Source of the DNA: Halomonas sp. LR3S48
Lineage (GTDB): Bacteria > Pseudomonadota > Gammaproteobacteria > Pseudomonadales > Halomonadaceae
Direction of reading: 5' to 3'
Length of the DNA: 64,000 nucleotides
Assembly (NCBI RefSeq): GCF_025725665.1
Contig: NZ_CP107009.1
Coordinates: 2,294,001 to 2,358,000, forward strand
The notes below the pieces were generated by a model. The model searched no databases, had not been told where the DNA came from, and saw nothing but the letters and a program-made list of their open reading frames with translations. The translations under genes were made by a program, and so were the position numbers. Every line of letters starts with the position of its first letter. The first letter of the stretch is position 1. Of this stretch, positions 35,541-43,529 are shown piece after piece.

Positions 35541-36475
35541 GGGCTGAACTCCTCGATGCGATCGCGCCCCAGCAGGAAGGCACGCGGGTTCTCCTCCAGG
35601 CGACGCATCAGGCGGTTCAGTGATGAGAGCGTATTGCGCAGTTCCAATGTGGCCGGCCCCAAGCCCTGCACGCCGCGCAGGCCGCTCTCCAGCGCCCCCT
35701 GGTTGTCTTCCAGCAGTGCTTCGAGGCTCTGAGCAGCACGTGCCAGGCTGGTAGTGACCTGACGGGCATCCGCCAGCATGCCTTCCGCATGGCCTTGCAT
35801 CATGCCGCCGGTGCGATTGGCCAGCGCGCGGATTTCGGCGAGTGCGCGGGCGGCCTCCTGGGAGACTTCGTTCAGGCGTTCGGCCAGGCGTCCGGGCGCG
35901 TCGCCGAGGTTGGCTAGCTGGGTCGTGGTACGCTCCAGGTTGGCCAGTATCCGTTCGACGTTGTGTACGTTCTCTTCCGAAAGCACCGCCTCCAGTCGCG
36001 ACAGCACGCGATTGACATTGCCCAGCAGTTCCTCGCTGTCGCTGAGCATGGCGCTCAACGGCGATTGTTCGGCGGTGATGCGTGGTGGCTGGTCGCCTCG
36101 GGTAACCAGGAGGGGACTGTCCGGGTCGCCTCCCTGCAACTGGATGGACATACTGCCGGTGATATTGGCCAGGGCCAGGCGCGCGCGGGTGTCCTGACGG
36201 ATCGGCACCTGGCTTTCGACGCGAATCAACGCCAGGACGTTGCGAGGATCGGCGGGGTCGAGGCGCAGGCCAGTGACCTCGCCGACCCGAACACCGCTGT
36301 ACTCCACGGCATTGCCCTCCGACAGACCGCTGACGCCATGATGGAAGAGGACTTCGTACTGGGTATAGCCCTGGTCGCGGGCGCTCTGATTGAGCCAGAG
36401 GGCGAACAGCGTCCCGCCGACGGCCGCCAGCACGACGAACAGACCGATAACGACGTGGTGCGCACGGGTCTCCAT
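35537..36475 (-). CDS. MlaD-family MCE lipid-binding protein
   Basis: Periplasmic lipid-shuttling subunit anchored in the inner membrane, 312 residues from the ATG at 36475 (METRAHHVVIG). One transmembrane helix (about 8-29) is followed by one MCE domain (about 38-115; VLFHHGVSGLSEGNAVEYSGVRVGEV). A long helical region (about 140-300) may form a coiled channel. It is longer than E. coli MlaD (183 residues) because of that extension. The start overlaps the ATPase stop by one base. Confidence 0.9.
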   Translation of the reverse strand: METRAHHVVIGLFVVLAAVGGTLFALWLNQSARDQGYTQYEVLFHHGVSGLSEGNAVEYSGVRVGEVTGLRLDPADPRNVLALIRVESQVPIRQDTRARLALANITGSMSIQLQGGDPDSPLLVTRGDQPPRITAEQSPLSAMLSDSEELLGNVNRVLSRLEAVLSEENVHNVERILANLERTTTQLANLGDAPGRLAERLNEVSQEAARALAEIRALANRTGGMMQGHAEGMLADARQVTTSLARAAQSLEALLEDNQGALESGLRGVQGLGPATLELRNTLSSLNRLMRRLEENPRAFLLGRDRIEEFSP

Positions 36476-37281
36476 CAGCGTTCCCCTCCCGGTGGTGGTG
36501 AGTGGCGTTGTGCCGCCTGGCTGGCGGCTCGCCCCCGTGGCCCGTGGAAATAGTCGCGTATCCAAGGGTCGTCGGTGGCTTCTACCATGGACAGCGAATC
36601 GGCGACCAGGACTCGCTTGTCGGCGATCACGGCAACCCGGTCGCAGCTCGAGTACAGCGTATCGAGATCGTGCGTGACCAGAAATACGCTGAAGCCCAGC
36701 GCGTCGCGCAGGGTCATGAGCAACTGGTCGAAGGCGGCGGCGCCAATAGGATCGAGGCCGGCCGTGGGCTCGTCGAGGAACAGTACCTCGGGGTCCAGCG
36801 CCAGAGCGCGAGCGAGCGCGGCGCGCTTGACCATGCCGCCGGAGAGCTCCGCCGGGTTGAGCCGGGCGGAATCGGGTGGCAGCCCCGCGAGCGCCAGCTT
36901 GACTCGTGCCAGGCGCTCGGCGTCGGCACGCGACAGGCCGGCATGCTCGATCAACGGCAGGGCGACGTTCTCCTGCAGATTGAGCGAGGAGAAGAGCGCG
37001 CCGCGCTGAAACAATACCCCGAAGCGGCGTTCCAGTCGCGACCGCTGGGCCGGAGAGAGGCGCATCAGATCTTCACCGAAGACACGAACACTGCCACCAT
37101 CCGGGCGCTTGAGACCGACGATGCTGCGCAGCAGTACCGACTTGCCGGTGCCGGAGCCACCCACCACGCCGAGAATCTCACCGTGCCGGATGTCCAGGTC
37201 CAGCCCCTCGTGCACTACGTGATGACCGAAACGGTTGACCAGCCCGCGGATCTCGATGATCACCTCGCCCGTTCGACTCAC
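36475..37281 (-). CDS. MlaF-like ABC ATPase of the MCE system
   Basis: ATPase subunit, 268 residues. It shows Walker A GGSGTGKS (41-48), the Q-loop FQRGALF typical of MlaF proteins, signature LSGGM, Walker B LFLDEPTAGLD and H-loop THDLD. The C-terminus (DYFHGPRGRA) matches MlaF-type ATPases. It overlaps the permease gene by 4 nt and the MCE gene by one base. Confidence 0.93.
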   Translation of the reverse strand: MSRTGEVIIEIRGLVNRFGHHVVHEGLDLDIRHGEILGVVGGSGTGKSVLLRSIVGLKRPDGGSVRVFGEDLMRLSPAQRSRLERRFGVLFQRGALFSSLNLQENVALPLIEHAGLSRADAERLARVKLALAGLPPDSARLNPAELSGGMVKRAALARALALDPEVLFLDEPTAGLDPIGAAAFDQLLMTLRDALGFSVFLVTHDLDTLYSSCDRVAVIADKRVLVADSLSMVEATDDPWIRDYFHGPRGRAASQAAQRHSPPPGGER

Positions 37282-38411
37282 CAGCCCATCTCCATGAAGA
37301 ACAGCGCCGCCAGCGCATCAAGCAGAATCACCATGAAGATCGACTGAACCACGCTCGAAGTGGTGTGCTCCCCGACCGACTGGGCGCTGGCGCCGGCCTT
37401 GAAGCCTTCCAGGCAGCCGATCACGGCGATGACGAAGGCGAACAGCGGGGCCTTGCCCATCCCCACCGCGAAGTGGCGCAGCGGAATGTCGCGCTGCAGG
37501 ATGGTGAGGAACTGGGTGGAGGTGATGTCGAGCGCCATGGCACATACCAGCGCCCCGCCCAGCATGCCGCTGAGCATACCGACCAGGGACAGGATCGGCA
37601 GGCTGACCATCATTGCCAGCACCCTGGGTAGCACCAGCAGTTCTATGGGGTTCAGTCCCTGTGCGCGTAGCGCGTCGAGCTCCTCGTTGGCCTTCATCGA
37701 GCCGATCTGGGCGGTGAAGGCACTGGCGGTGCGGCCGGCCAGCAGTATCGCCGCCAGCAGTACACCGAACTCGCGCAGGAAGGAGTAGGTCACCAGATTG
37801 ACGGTATAGACGGTCGCGCCGAAATCGCGCAGCACCGTGGCGCCGAGGAAGGCCACTACCGCGCCGACGAGAAAGGTGAGAAGGGCCACGATGGGAATGG
37901 CGTTGAGACCGGTCTGCTGGACGTGCGCCACCAGCGATGTGATCCGCCAGCGCCAGGGCGTGATCAGTGTGGCCAACAGCGTACTCAGTGTCAGCCCGAT
38001 GAAGGCGGCGAGCTTGAGCTGCTGACGGGCAAGCGACTCTACGACCTGTCCGAGCCCAGCCAGGGCCTCCAGCGGGCTGCTGCGGGGCGCCGGTGGGGCA
38101 AACGAAGGGGTCCGCGTGGCCTCGGCAACGGCCTTGAGCAGCGCCTGTCGTTCGACAGGCAAGTTCGGCGCCCATTGGGCGATGTCGCGCACGCTGTCGG
38201 GACCCAGCAGGTCGACCAGCAGGGCGGCTCCGGCGGTATCCAGCTCTCCGAGTTGCTGCAAGTCGACCGATTCCGCCTCGTGAACCTTGGCCACGGCTTC
38301 CCGCAGCCTGGCATAGTGTGGCAGCGTCCAGTCGCCAACGGCGCTCAGACGATGGGCATCCTGCTCCAGCATGCCGGGACGAGATGCGGTGACGGGCATG
38401 GCGAGTTCCAT
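37278..38411 (-). CDS. MlaE-like permease with fused N-terminal STAS domain
   Basis: Membrane subunit of the MCE importer/exporter, 377 residues. The N-terminal about 100 residues form a STAS/MlaB-like domain (DLQQLGELDTAGAALLVDLLG), then an MlaE permease domain with about five helices follows (about 120-377), including the conserved SMKANEELDALRAQGL loop. In the Mla system the STAS protein MlaB is a separate subunit, so here it is fused. The start ATG follows AGGGGGAG. First gene of the operon; IclR is upstream on the same strand, 82 nt away. Confidence 0.92.
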   Translation of the reverse strand: MELAMPVTASRPGMLEQDAHRLSAVGDWTLPHYARLREAVAKVHEAESVDLQQLGELDTAGAALLVDLLGPDSVRDIAQWAPNLPVERQALLKAVAEATRTPSFAPPAPRSSPLEALAGLGQVVESLARQQLKLAAFIGLTLSTLLATLITPWRWRITSLVAHVQQTGLNAIPIVALLTFLVGAVVAFLGATVLRDFGATVYTVNLVTYSFLREFGVLLAAILLAGRTASAFTAQIGSMKANEELDALRAQGLNPIELLVLPRVLAMMVSLPILSLVGMLSGMLGGALVCAMALDITSTQFLTILQRDIPLRHFAVGMGKAPLFAFVIAVIGCLEGFKAGASAQSVGEHTTSSVVQSIFMVILLDALAALFFMEMGW

Positions 38412-38493
38412 CTCCCCCTGAAAATGGCGCCCATGGGGCGTCTCGCCATCACTATATCGTCATACGCCGTTAGGTGACAGTGAGCCCGGTTCG

Positions 38494-39309
38494 CTAGCGG
38501 CCGATGCCGTGCTGCAGTTCGCCAATAATGCGCCTCGCCACTTCCTTGAGCCTCGGGCCCAGGTTGTCGACCATGATCGAATGACCGAGTCGGTGGGCGG
38601 CACCACCGCAGTTGATGGCCATGACCTCGGCGCCATCCTCGAGGATGAGTGGCGTGGCGACGGCACTGATCTGCGATTGCCAGTCGCCCTCGGAAAGGCA
38701 GAAGCCGTAGCGGGCATAATCTTCCTGGCTGCGCCTTATGCCCTTTTCGAGAGCAGGCCAGTCGCTCCCATGCGCCTTGGCGAGTTCCTCCAGAACCGCT
38801 TCGCGGCGCGCTTCAGGAAGACCACAGAGCCAGGCACGTCCGATCGCCGTGGTCGCCATCGGCAGCCGCGACCCTACGTCGAGCCGCACGATCAGCGGGC
38901 CGCTGCCATGGCAGCTCTCGATGTACATGATGTCGTTCTTGTCGGCCGCTCCCAGGCTGACGTTGCAGTCGGTGGCTTCGGCAAATTGCTGCATGAAAGG
39001 GCGGGCGATCTCGCGAATGCCCTGGCTGGCCAGGAAGCGATAGCCCAGCGCCAGGATGCCCGGGCCCAGGCGGTACTTCTCCAGCCGGGTGTTGTGGCGC
39101 AGGTAGCCGAGCTGGGTCAGCGTGTAGGTCAGACGTGACACCGTAGGGCGCGGAATGCCGGTGCGGCTGGAGAGTTCGGCATTGCCCAGGTACTCCTCGC
39201 CGGTGCCGAAGGCGCGCAGCAGTTCGAGCCCACGGGCGAGGGCGGTGACGAAGTTGCGATCCTTGGCCGGAGTGTCCGGCTCATCTTCCAGGGGGGCAGG
39301 CTTGTTCAT
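38494..39309 (-). CDS. IclR-family transcriptional regulator, likely regulator of the adjacent CoA pathway
   Basis: Regulator of 271 residues. An N-terminal winged HTH (about 15-75; FVTALARGLELLRAFG, then LSSRTGIPRPTVSRLTYTL) is followed by the IclR effector domain (about 95-260). It lies directly downstream of the thiolase gene (93-nt gap) on the same strand and may be cotranscribed. The exact palindrome TTCCGC-N3-GCGGAA in front of the divergent paaH-like/acyl-CoA dehydrogenase genes and again in front of the TAXI-TRAP operon is the natural candidate operator. Confidence 0.92.
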   Translation of the reverse strand: MNKPAPLEDEPDTPAKDRNFVTALARGLELLRAFGTGEEYLGNAELSSRTGIPRPTVSRLTYTLTQLGYLRHNTRLEKYRLGPGILALGYRFLASQGIREIARPFMQQFAEATDCNVSLGAADKNDIMYIESCHGSGPLIVRLDVGSRLPMATTAIGRAWLCGLPEARREAVLEELAKAHGSDWPALEKGIRRSQEDYARYGFCLSEGDWQSQISAVATPLILEDGAEVMAINCGGAAHRLGHSIMVDNLGPRLKEVARRIIGELQHGIGR

Positions 39310-39402
39310 CGATGGATTCCCTGTGGCAAAGCGTTGCGGGGCAGTATTGCATAACGCCCCGTGTCGGGTCCGTTGGCGGCGCTGGCTCGGGCACGAGACC
39401 GG

Positions 39403-40611
39403 CTAGGCGTCCAGGCGTTCGAGGATGCAGGCGATGCCCTGGCCGACGCCGATGCACATGGTGACCAGCGCATAGCGGCCGCCCTTGGCCTCTAGCTGGC
39501 GCAGCGCGGTCAGGGCCAGTCGCGCGCCGGAAGCACCGAGCGGGTGGCCAATGGCGATGGCGCCGCCGTTGGCATTAAGGCGACTGTCGTCGGGATGGAG
39601 GCCTAGCTGCTTGGCGCAGCCCAGCACCTGGACGGCGAAAGCCTCGTTGATCTCGATCACGTCCATCTGCTCCAGGCCAAGGCCGGCACGCTCCAGCACC
39701 TTGTGGCTGGCCGGCACCGGCCCAAGGCCCATCACGCGGGGTGGAACGCCGGCCACGGCACTGGCGACGATGCGTGCTCGGGGGGCGATTCCGGCGCGTT
39801 CGCCAGCCGCCAGGCTGCCGACGATCAGTGCCGCGGCGCCATCGTTGAGCCCGGAGGCGTTGCCCGCAGTAACCACGCCGCCCTCGAACAGCGGGCCGAG
39901 CCGGGACAGCTTGTCGATATCGGTGCCCGGGCGCGGATGCTCGTCGCGGTTCACCAGTAGGGGTGACTGCTTGCGCCCCTGGGGCACCTCGACGGACATT
40001 AGTTCGTCGTCGTAGAAGCCCCGGGCCAGCGCCTCGGAGTAGCGCGCCTGGGAGCGAGCAGCAAAGGCGTCGCTGGCGTCGCGGCCGATGTCGAGGTCGT
40101 GGGCCACGTTATCGGCAGTCTCAGGCATGCTGTGGCTGCCGTACTCGCGGGCAATCCAGGGGTTGGGAAAGCGCGAGCCGATCACGGTGTCGTAAAGCGG
40201 CTGATTACGGGCGAAAGGCGACTCGGCCTTGCCCAGCACATAGGGCGCGCGGGACATCGACTCCACGCCACCGGCCAGGAACAGCTCGCCCTCGCCGAGG
40301 CGCGTGGCACGGGCGGCATCGATCACCGCGGCGAGTCCGCTGCCGCACAATCGGTTGACCGTTTGCGCCGCGACTTCGACGGGCAGCCCCGCCAACAGCC
40401 CGGCATGACGGGCGACGTTGCGCGAATCCTCGCCGGCCTGATTGGTACAGCCGGCCAATACCTCTTCATAGGCCTCGGCGGCAAAGCCGTTGCGCTCGAC
40501 CAATGCCTTGAGCACCTGGCCGAGCAGATCGTCGGGACGCACCGCGGCGAGACTGCCGCCGTGGCGTCCGAAAGGCGTGCGCAGGCCGTCGAAGATATAG
40601 GCGTCTTGCAT
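39403..40611 (-). CDS. Acyl-CoA thiolase, 3-oxoadipyl-CoA thiolase type (PaaJ/PcaF-like)
   Basis: Cleaves a 3-oxoacyl-CoA into acetyl-CoA and a chain shorter by two carbons. The 402 residues from the ATG after AAGGAGCTTTTCC contain nucleophile C89 (NRLCGSG), H356 (GHPLGASGAR) and C386 (CIGVGQG). The N-terminus DAYIFDGLRTPFGRHGG is that of PaaJ/PcaF thiolases, which act on 3-oxoadipyl-CoA. No other phenylacetate or protocatechuate genes are present, so a dicarboxylic or related chain is possible. It starts 20 nt after the paaH-like stop. Confidence 0.88.
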   Translation of the reverse strand: MQDAYIFDGLRTPFGRHGGSLAAVRPDDLLGQVLKALVERNGFAAEAYEEVLAGCTNQAGEDSRNVARHAGLLAGLPVEVAAQTVNRLCGSGLAAVIDAARATRLGEGELFLAGGVESMSRAPYVLGKAESPFARNQPLYDTVIGSRFPNPWIAREYGSHSMPETADNVAHDLDIGRDASDAFAARSQARYSEALARGFYDDELMSVEVPQGRKQSPLLVNRDEHPRPGTDIDKLSRLGPLFEGGVVTAGNASGLNDGAAALIVGSLAAGERAGIAPRARIVASAVAGVPPRVMGLGPVPASHKVLERAGLGLEQMDVIEINEAFAVQVLGCAKQLGLHPDDSRLNANGGAIAIGHPLGASGARLALTALRQLEAKGGRYALVTMCIGVGQGIACILERLDA

Positions 40612-40631
40612 GGAAAAGCTCCTTGGAGGCA

Positions 40632-42167
40632 TCAAGCCGCGGTCAGCGGCAGGCCGAGTCTGGCGCGGCGGCGCAGCCAGGGGCTCGCACGGTAGCGCGG
40701 GTCGCCGGTGGCGGCCAGCAGGTTGTCGAGGATGGTGAGGATCCGACGGCTGCCGTAGTGGTCACCCATGGCAAGTGGCCCGAGGGGGTAGCCCAGACCC
40801 AGCTCCACGGCGCGATCGATGGTTTGTGGCTCGGCCACGCCCTGCTGGGCGATCTCGCTGCCGACGTTGACGATGCAGGCCACCACCCGCTGCAGCACGA
40901 AGCCGTTGCTGTCGTTGATCACGCTGACCGGTGTGCCGTCGTGGCCGAGCAGGGCCATGGCGGCGTCACGTATCTCGTTGCGAGTCGCCGGGGTGGTCAT
41001 CAGGCTGCGACGCTTGCCGAGGCCGGCCAGCAGGTCGACGGCCACGCAGCGCTCGGCCGGCAGGCCCAGGCGCAGGGCGCAGCCGGTGGCGTCCTCGCCC
41101 AGCGGGGCGAGCAGGAAGAGGGCCTCGGCCGAGGGCGCCGCGCTGCTCTCCAGCGGCCAGCCTGCACTGCGTACCAGGTCGGTGAGCTGTCGGCGGGCGT
41201 CATCGTCCTCGGCGCCAATCCACACGGCAAGCGGTTCGGATGTGGGCAGCGGGGGTTCCTCGGGCACCTGGGGTTTGCCATCGACGTAGCGGTAGAAGCC
41301 TTCGCCGCTCTTGCGCCCGAGCAGGCCCGCGGTCAGCCGCTGGCGGGTCAGCGGCGAGGGGCGAAAGCGCGGCTCCTCGTAGTACTGGTGATAGATCGAC
41401 TCCATCACCGCATGGGAGACGTCGAGCCCGGTAAGGTCGAGCAGGGCGAACGGCCCCATGCGAAAGCCACCCTGGTCGACCAGGATGCGATCGATGGTGA
41501 CGTGGTCGGTCACGCTCTCGCCAAGGATGCGCAGCGCCTCGGTGCCGAAGGCGCGGCCGGCGTGATTGACCAGGAACCCCGGCGTGTCGGTGGTGCGGGC
41601 GGTGAAGTGCCCCATCGCCTGACCCAACGCCTCCACCCGTTCGGCCACTTCCGAGTCGGTTCGCAGTCCTGGAATCACTTCGACGATCTTCATCAGCGGG
41701 ACGGGGTTGAAGAAGTGAAAGCCAATGACGCGCTCGGGGCGGCGGCAGGCCGACGCGATGGCGGTGACCGACAGCGACGAGGTATTGGTGGCCAGCACCG
41801 CCTGCTCGTCGAGAATTTCTTCGAGTTCGGTGAAGAGTGACTGCTTGGCCTCGAGCTTTTCGACAATGGCCTCGACGACGATGTCGCACCCGGCGAGATC
41901 GGCAAGGCTGACGGCTTCCTTGAGGCTGGCCCGATAGCGCTCGGCATCGGCCTCGCTCAAGCGCTGCTTCTCGACGCTGCGTGACCACATACCTCCAATG
42001 AATGCCTGGGCTTCGGCTACGGCCCCCTCGCGCAGGTCGTGAAGGTAGACGGTCAAGCCGGCCTGGGCGGCGATCTGGGCGATTCCACGACCCATGGCAC
42101 CGGTACCGACGATGCCCAGTGCGCGAAAGGGGGGGATGAGGTTGGGAGAAGCGGGGGTGGTCGACAT
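40632..42167 (-). CDS. 3-hydroxyacyl-CoA dehydrogenase, PaaH-like
   Basis: NAD-dependent oxidation of 3-hydroxyacyl-CoA to 3-oxoacyl-CoA. The 511 residues start at the ATG at 42167, preceded by AGGAGAACGTCACCCC. The Rossmann motif GTGAMG (21-26) opens the 3HCDH_N domain. The catalytic His lies in FHFFNPVPLMKIVEV. A second C-terminal 3HCDH domain (about 410-505) gives the long PaaH/PaaC form, not the 280-residue form. It is divergent from the acyl-CoA dehydrogenase gene and heads the paaH-thiolase-(iclR) unit. Confidence 0.9.
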   Translation of the reverse strand: MSTTPASPNLIPPFRALGIVGTGAMGRGIAQIAAQAGLTVYLHDLREGAVAEAQAFIGGMWSRSVEKQRLSEADAERYRASLKEAVSLADLAGCDIVVEAIVEKLEAKQSLFTELEEILDEQAVLATNTSSLSVTAIASACRRPERVIGFHFFNPVPLMKIVEVIPGLRTDSEVAERVEALGQAMGHFTARTTDTPGFLVNHAGRAFGTEALRILGESVTDHVTIDRILVDQGGFRMGPFALLDLTGLDVSHAVMESIYHQYYEEPRFRPSPLTRQRLTAGLLGRKSGEGFYRYVDGKPQVPEEPPLPTSEPLAVWIGAEDDDARRQLTDLVRSAGWPLESSAAPSAEALFLLAPLGEDATGCALRLGLPAERCVAVDLLAGLGKRRSLMTTPATRNEIRDAAMALLGHDGTPVSVINDSNGFVLQRVVACIVNVGSEIAQQGVAEPQTIDRAVELGLGYPLGPLAMGDHYGSRRILTILDNLLAATGDPRYRASPWLRRRARLGLPLTAA

Positions 42168-42200
42168 GGGGTGACGTTCTCCTGACTGCATTGATCTTTG

Positions 42201-42215
42201 TTCCGCAAAGCGGAA
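42201..42215. promoter_or_regulatory. Exact IclR-type palindrome, site 1
   Basis: TTCCGC-AAA-GCGGAA, a perfect 6-3-6 palindrome. It lies 17-31 nt downstream of the predicted minus-strand start of the paaH-like gene, a position suited to repression. The same 12 fixed bases recur at 51868-51882. Confidence 0.75.
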
Positions 42216-42238
42216 TCAAGTTTCGTTTATTGACTGAC

Positions 42239-42267
42239 ATCCTAGGCTATGCAACAGTGCCTGACAA
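42239..42267 (-). promoter_or_regulatory. Predicted promoter of the paaH-like/thiolase operon
   Basis: On the minus strand TTGTCA (42262-42267), a 17-nt spacer and TAGGAT (42239-42244). It is bracketed by palindrome sites on both sides. I could not assign a convincing plus-strand promoter for the acyl-CoA dehydrogenase operon. Confidence 0.6.
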
Positions 42268-42284
42268 CCAAATGCGGGCCTTCA

Positions 42285-42299
42285 TTCTGCCAAGCGAAA
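42285..42299. promoter_or_regulatory. Degenerate IclR-type palindrome, site 2
   Basis: TTCTGC-CAA-GCGAAA matches TTCCGC-N3-GCGGAA at 10 of 12 fixed positions. It lies 84 bp centre-to-centre from site 1 and upstream of the minus-strand promoter. Confidence 0.45.
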
Positions 42300-42377
42300 T
42301 AAGGGCAGATGACGCCTGTCATTTCAAGACCCGTCTTCCGTTTCAGGGTCAGACGTCACCATCTGTGAGGAACCGTC

Positions 42378-43529
42378 ATGATTCGCGATCCCGAACTGCT
42401 CGATCAGCTTATCGATACCATTTCCCGCTTCGTGCGCGAGCGCCTGATTCCCAATGAAGCGCGTCTGGCGGAAGAGGACGCCGTACCGCCCGAGCTGCTG
42501 GAGGAAATGAAGGAGATAGGACTGTTCGGTTTGTCGATTCCCGAGGAGTTCGGTGGCCTGGGCCTGACCATGGAGGAGGAGGCGTTGGTGGCGATGGAAC
42601 TCGGCAAGACCTCGCCGGCCTTTCGCTCGGTCTTCGGCACCAACAATGGTATCGGCGCCCAAGGCATCCTGATCGATGGAACCCCGGAACAGAAGGCCAA
42701 GTACGTGCCTCGCCTGGCGACAGGTGAGCTGCTCAGCGCCTTCTGCCTCACCGAGCCCGATTCTGGGTCCGATGCCGCCAGCCTGCGGACCACCGCGATA
42801 CGCGATGGCGACCACTACGTGCTCAACGGCACCAAGCGCTTTATCACCAACGGCCCCGAGGCCGACATCTTCACTGTGATGGCGCGCACCGACCCCGCCA
42901 ACAAGGGCGCCGGCGGCATCACCGCCTTCATCATCGAGGGCAATACACCTGGCCTGAAGCGAGGTCCTGCGGACAACAAGATGGGGCAGAAGGGCGCTCA
43001 TACCTGCGACATCATCTTCGAGAATTGCCGGGTGCCGGCCGAGAACATCATCGGCGGCCGCGAGGGGCAGGGCTTCAAGACCGCCATGAAGGTACTCGAC
43101 CGCGGGCGCCTGCATATCTCGGCGGTATGTGTGGGTGTGGCCGAGCGTCTGGTCGAGGAGTCGCTGAATTATGCCATCGAACGCAAGCAGTTCGGCGTAC
43201 CGCTGGCCGAGCATCAGCTGGTCCAGGCGATGCTTGCCGACAGCAAGACCGAGGCCTATGCCGGACGCACCATGGTGCTCGACGCCGCGCGGCGCAAGGA
43301 CGCCGGCGAGAACGTCTCCACGCTGGCGTCGTGCTGCAAGCTGTTCTGCGCCGAGATGGTGGGGCGTGTCGCCGATCGCGCGGTGCAGGTACATGGGGGT
43401 GCCGGCTACATGGCCGAGTATGCGGTGGAGCGCTTCTATCGCGATGTACGCCTGTTCCGTATCTACGAAGGTACTACCCAGATTCAGCAGGTGGTGATTG
43501 CACGCAACATGGTGCGGGAGGTGAGCTGA
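42378..43529 (+). CDS. Acyl-CoA dehydrogenase
   Basis: FAD enzyme that introduces the 2,3-double bond into an acyl-CoA. The 383 residues show the usual three domains, AFCLTEPDSGSDA (FAD/substrate loop), and the catalytic base E364 in YEGTTQIQQ, the position of short/medium-chain acyl-CoA dehydrogenases. The ATG follows GAGGAACCGTC. It begins a four-gene plus-strand operon with ligase, thioesterase and membrane protein, each overlapping the next. The substrate is unknown. Confidence 0.94.
   Translation: MIRDPELLDQLIDTISRFVRERLIPNEARLAEEDAVPPELLEEMKEIGLFGLSIPEEFGGLGLTMEEEALVAMELGKTSPAFRSVFGTNNGIGAQGILIDGTPEQKAKYVPRLATGELLSAFCLTEPDSGSDAASLRTTAIRDGDHYVLNGTKRFITNGPEADIFTVMARTDPANKGAGGITAFIIEGNTPGLKRGPADNKMGQKGAHTCDIIFENCRVPAENIIGGREGQGFKTAMKVLDRGRLHISAVCVGVAERLVEESLNYAIERKQFGVPLAEHQLVQAMLADSKTEAYAGRTMVLDAARRKDAGENVSTLASCCKLFCAEMVGRVADRAVQVHGGAGYMAEYAVERFYRDVRLFRIYEGTTQIQQVVIARNMVREVS

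Noticed and set aside
39310..39402. A third IclR-type site in front of the iclR gene itself
   Set aside because: The best candidate around 39330 matches the palindrome at only six of twelve fixed positions, so autoregulation through this motif is not supported.
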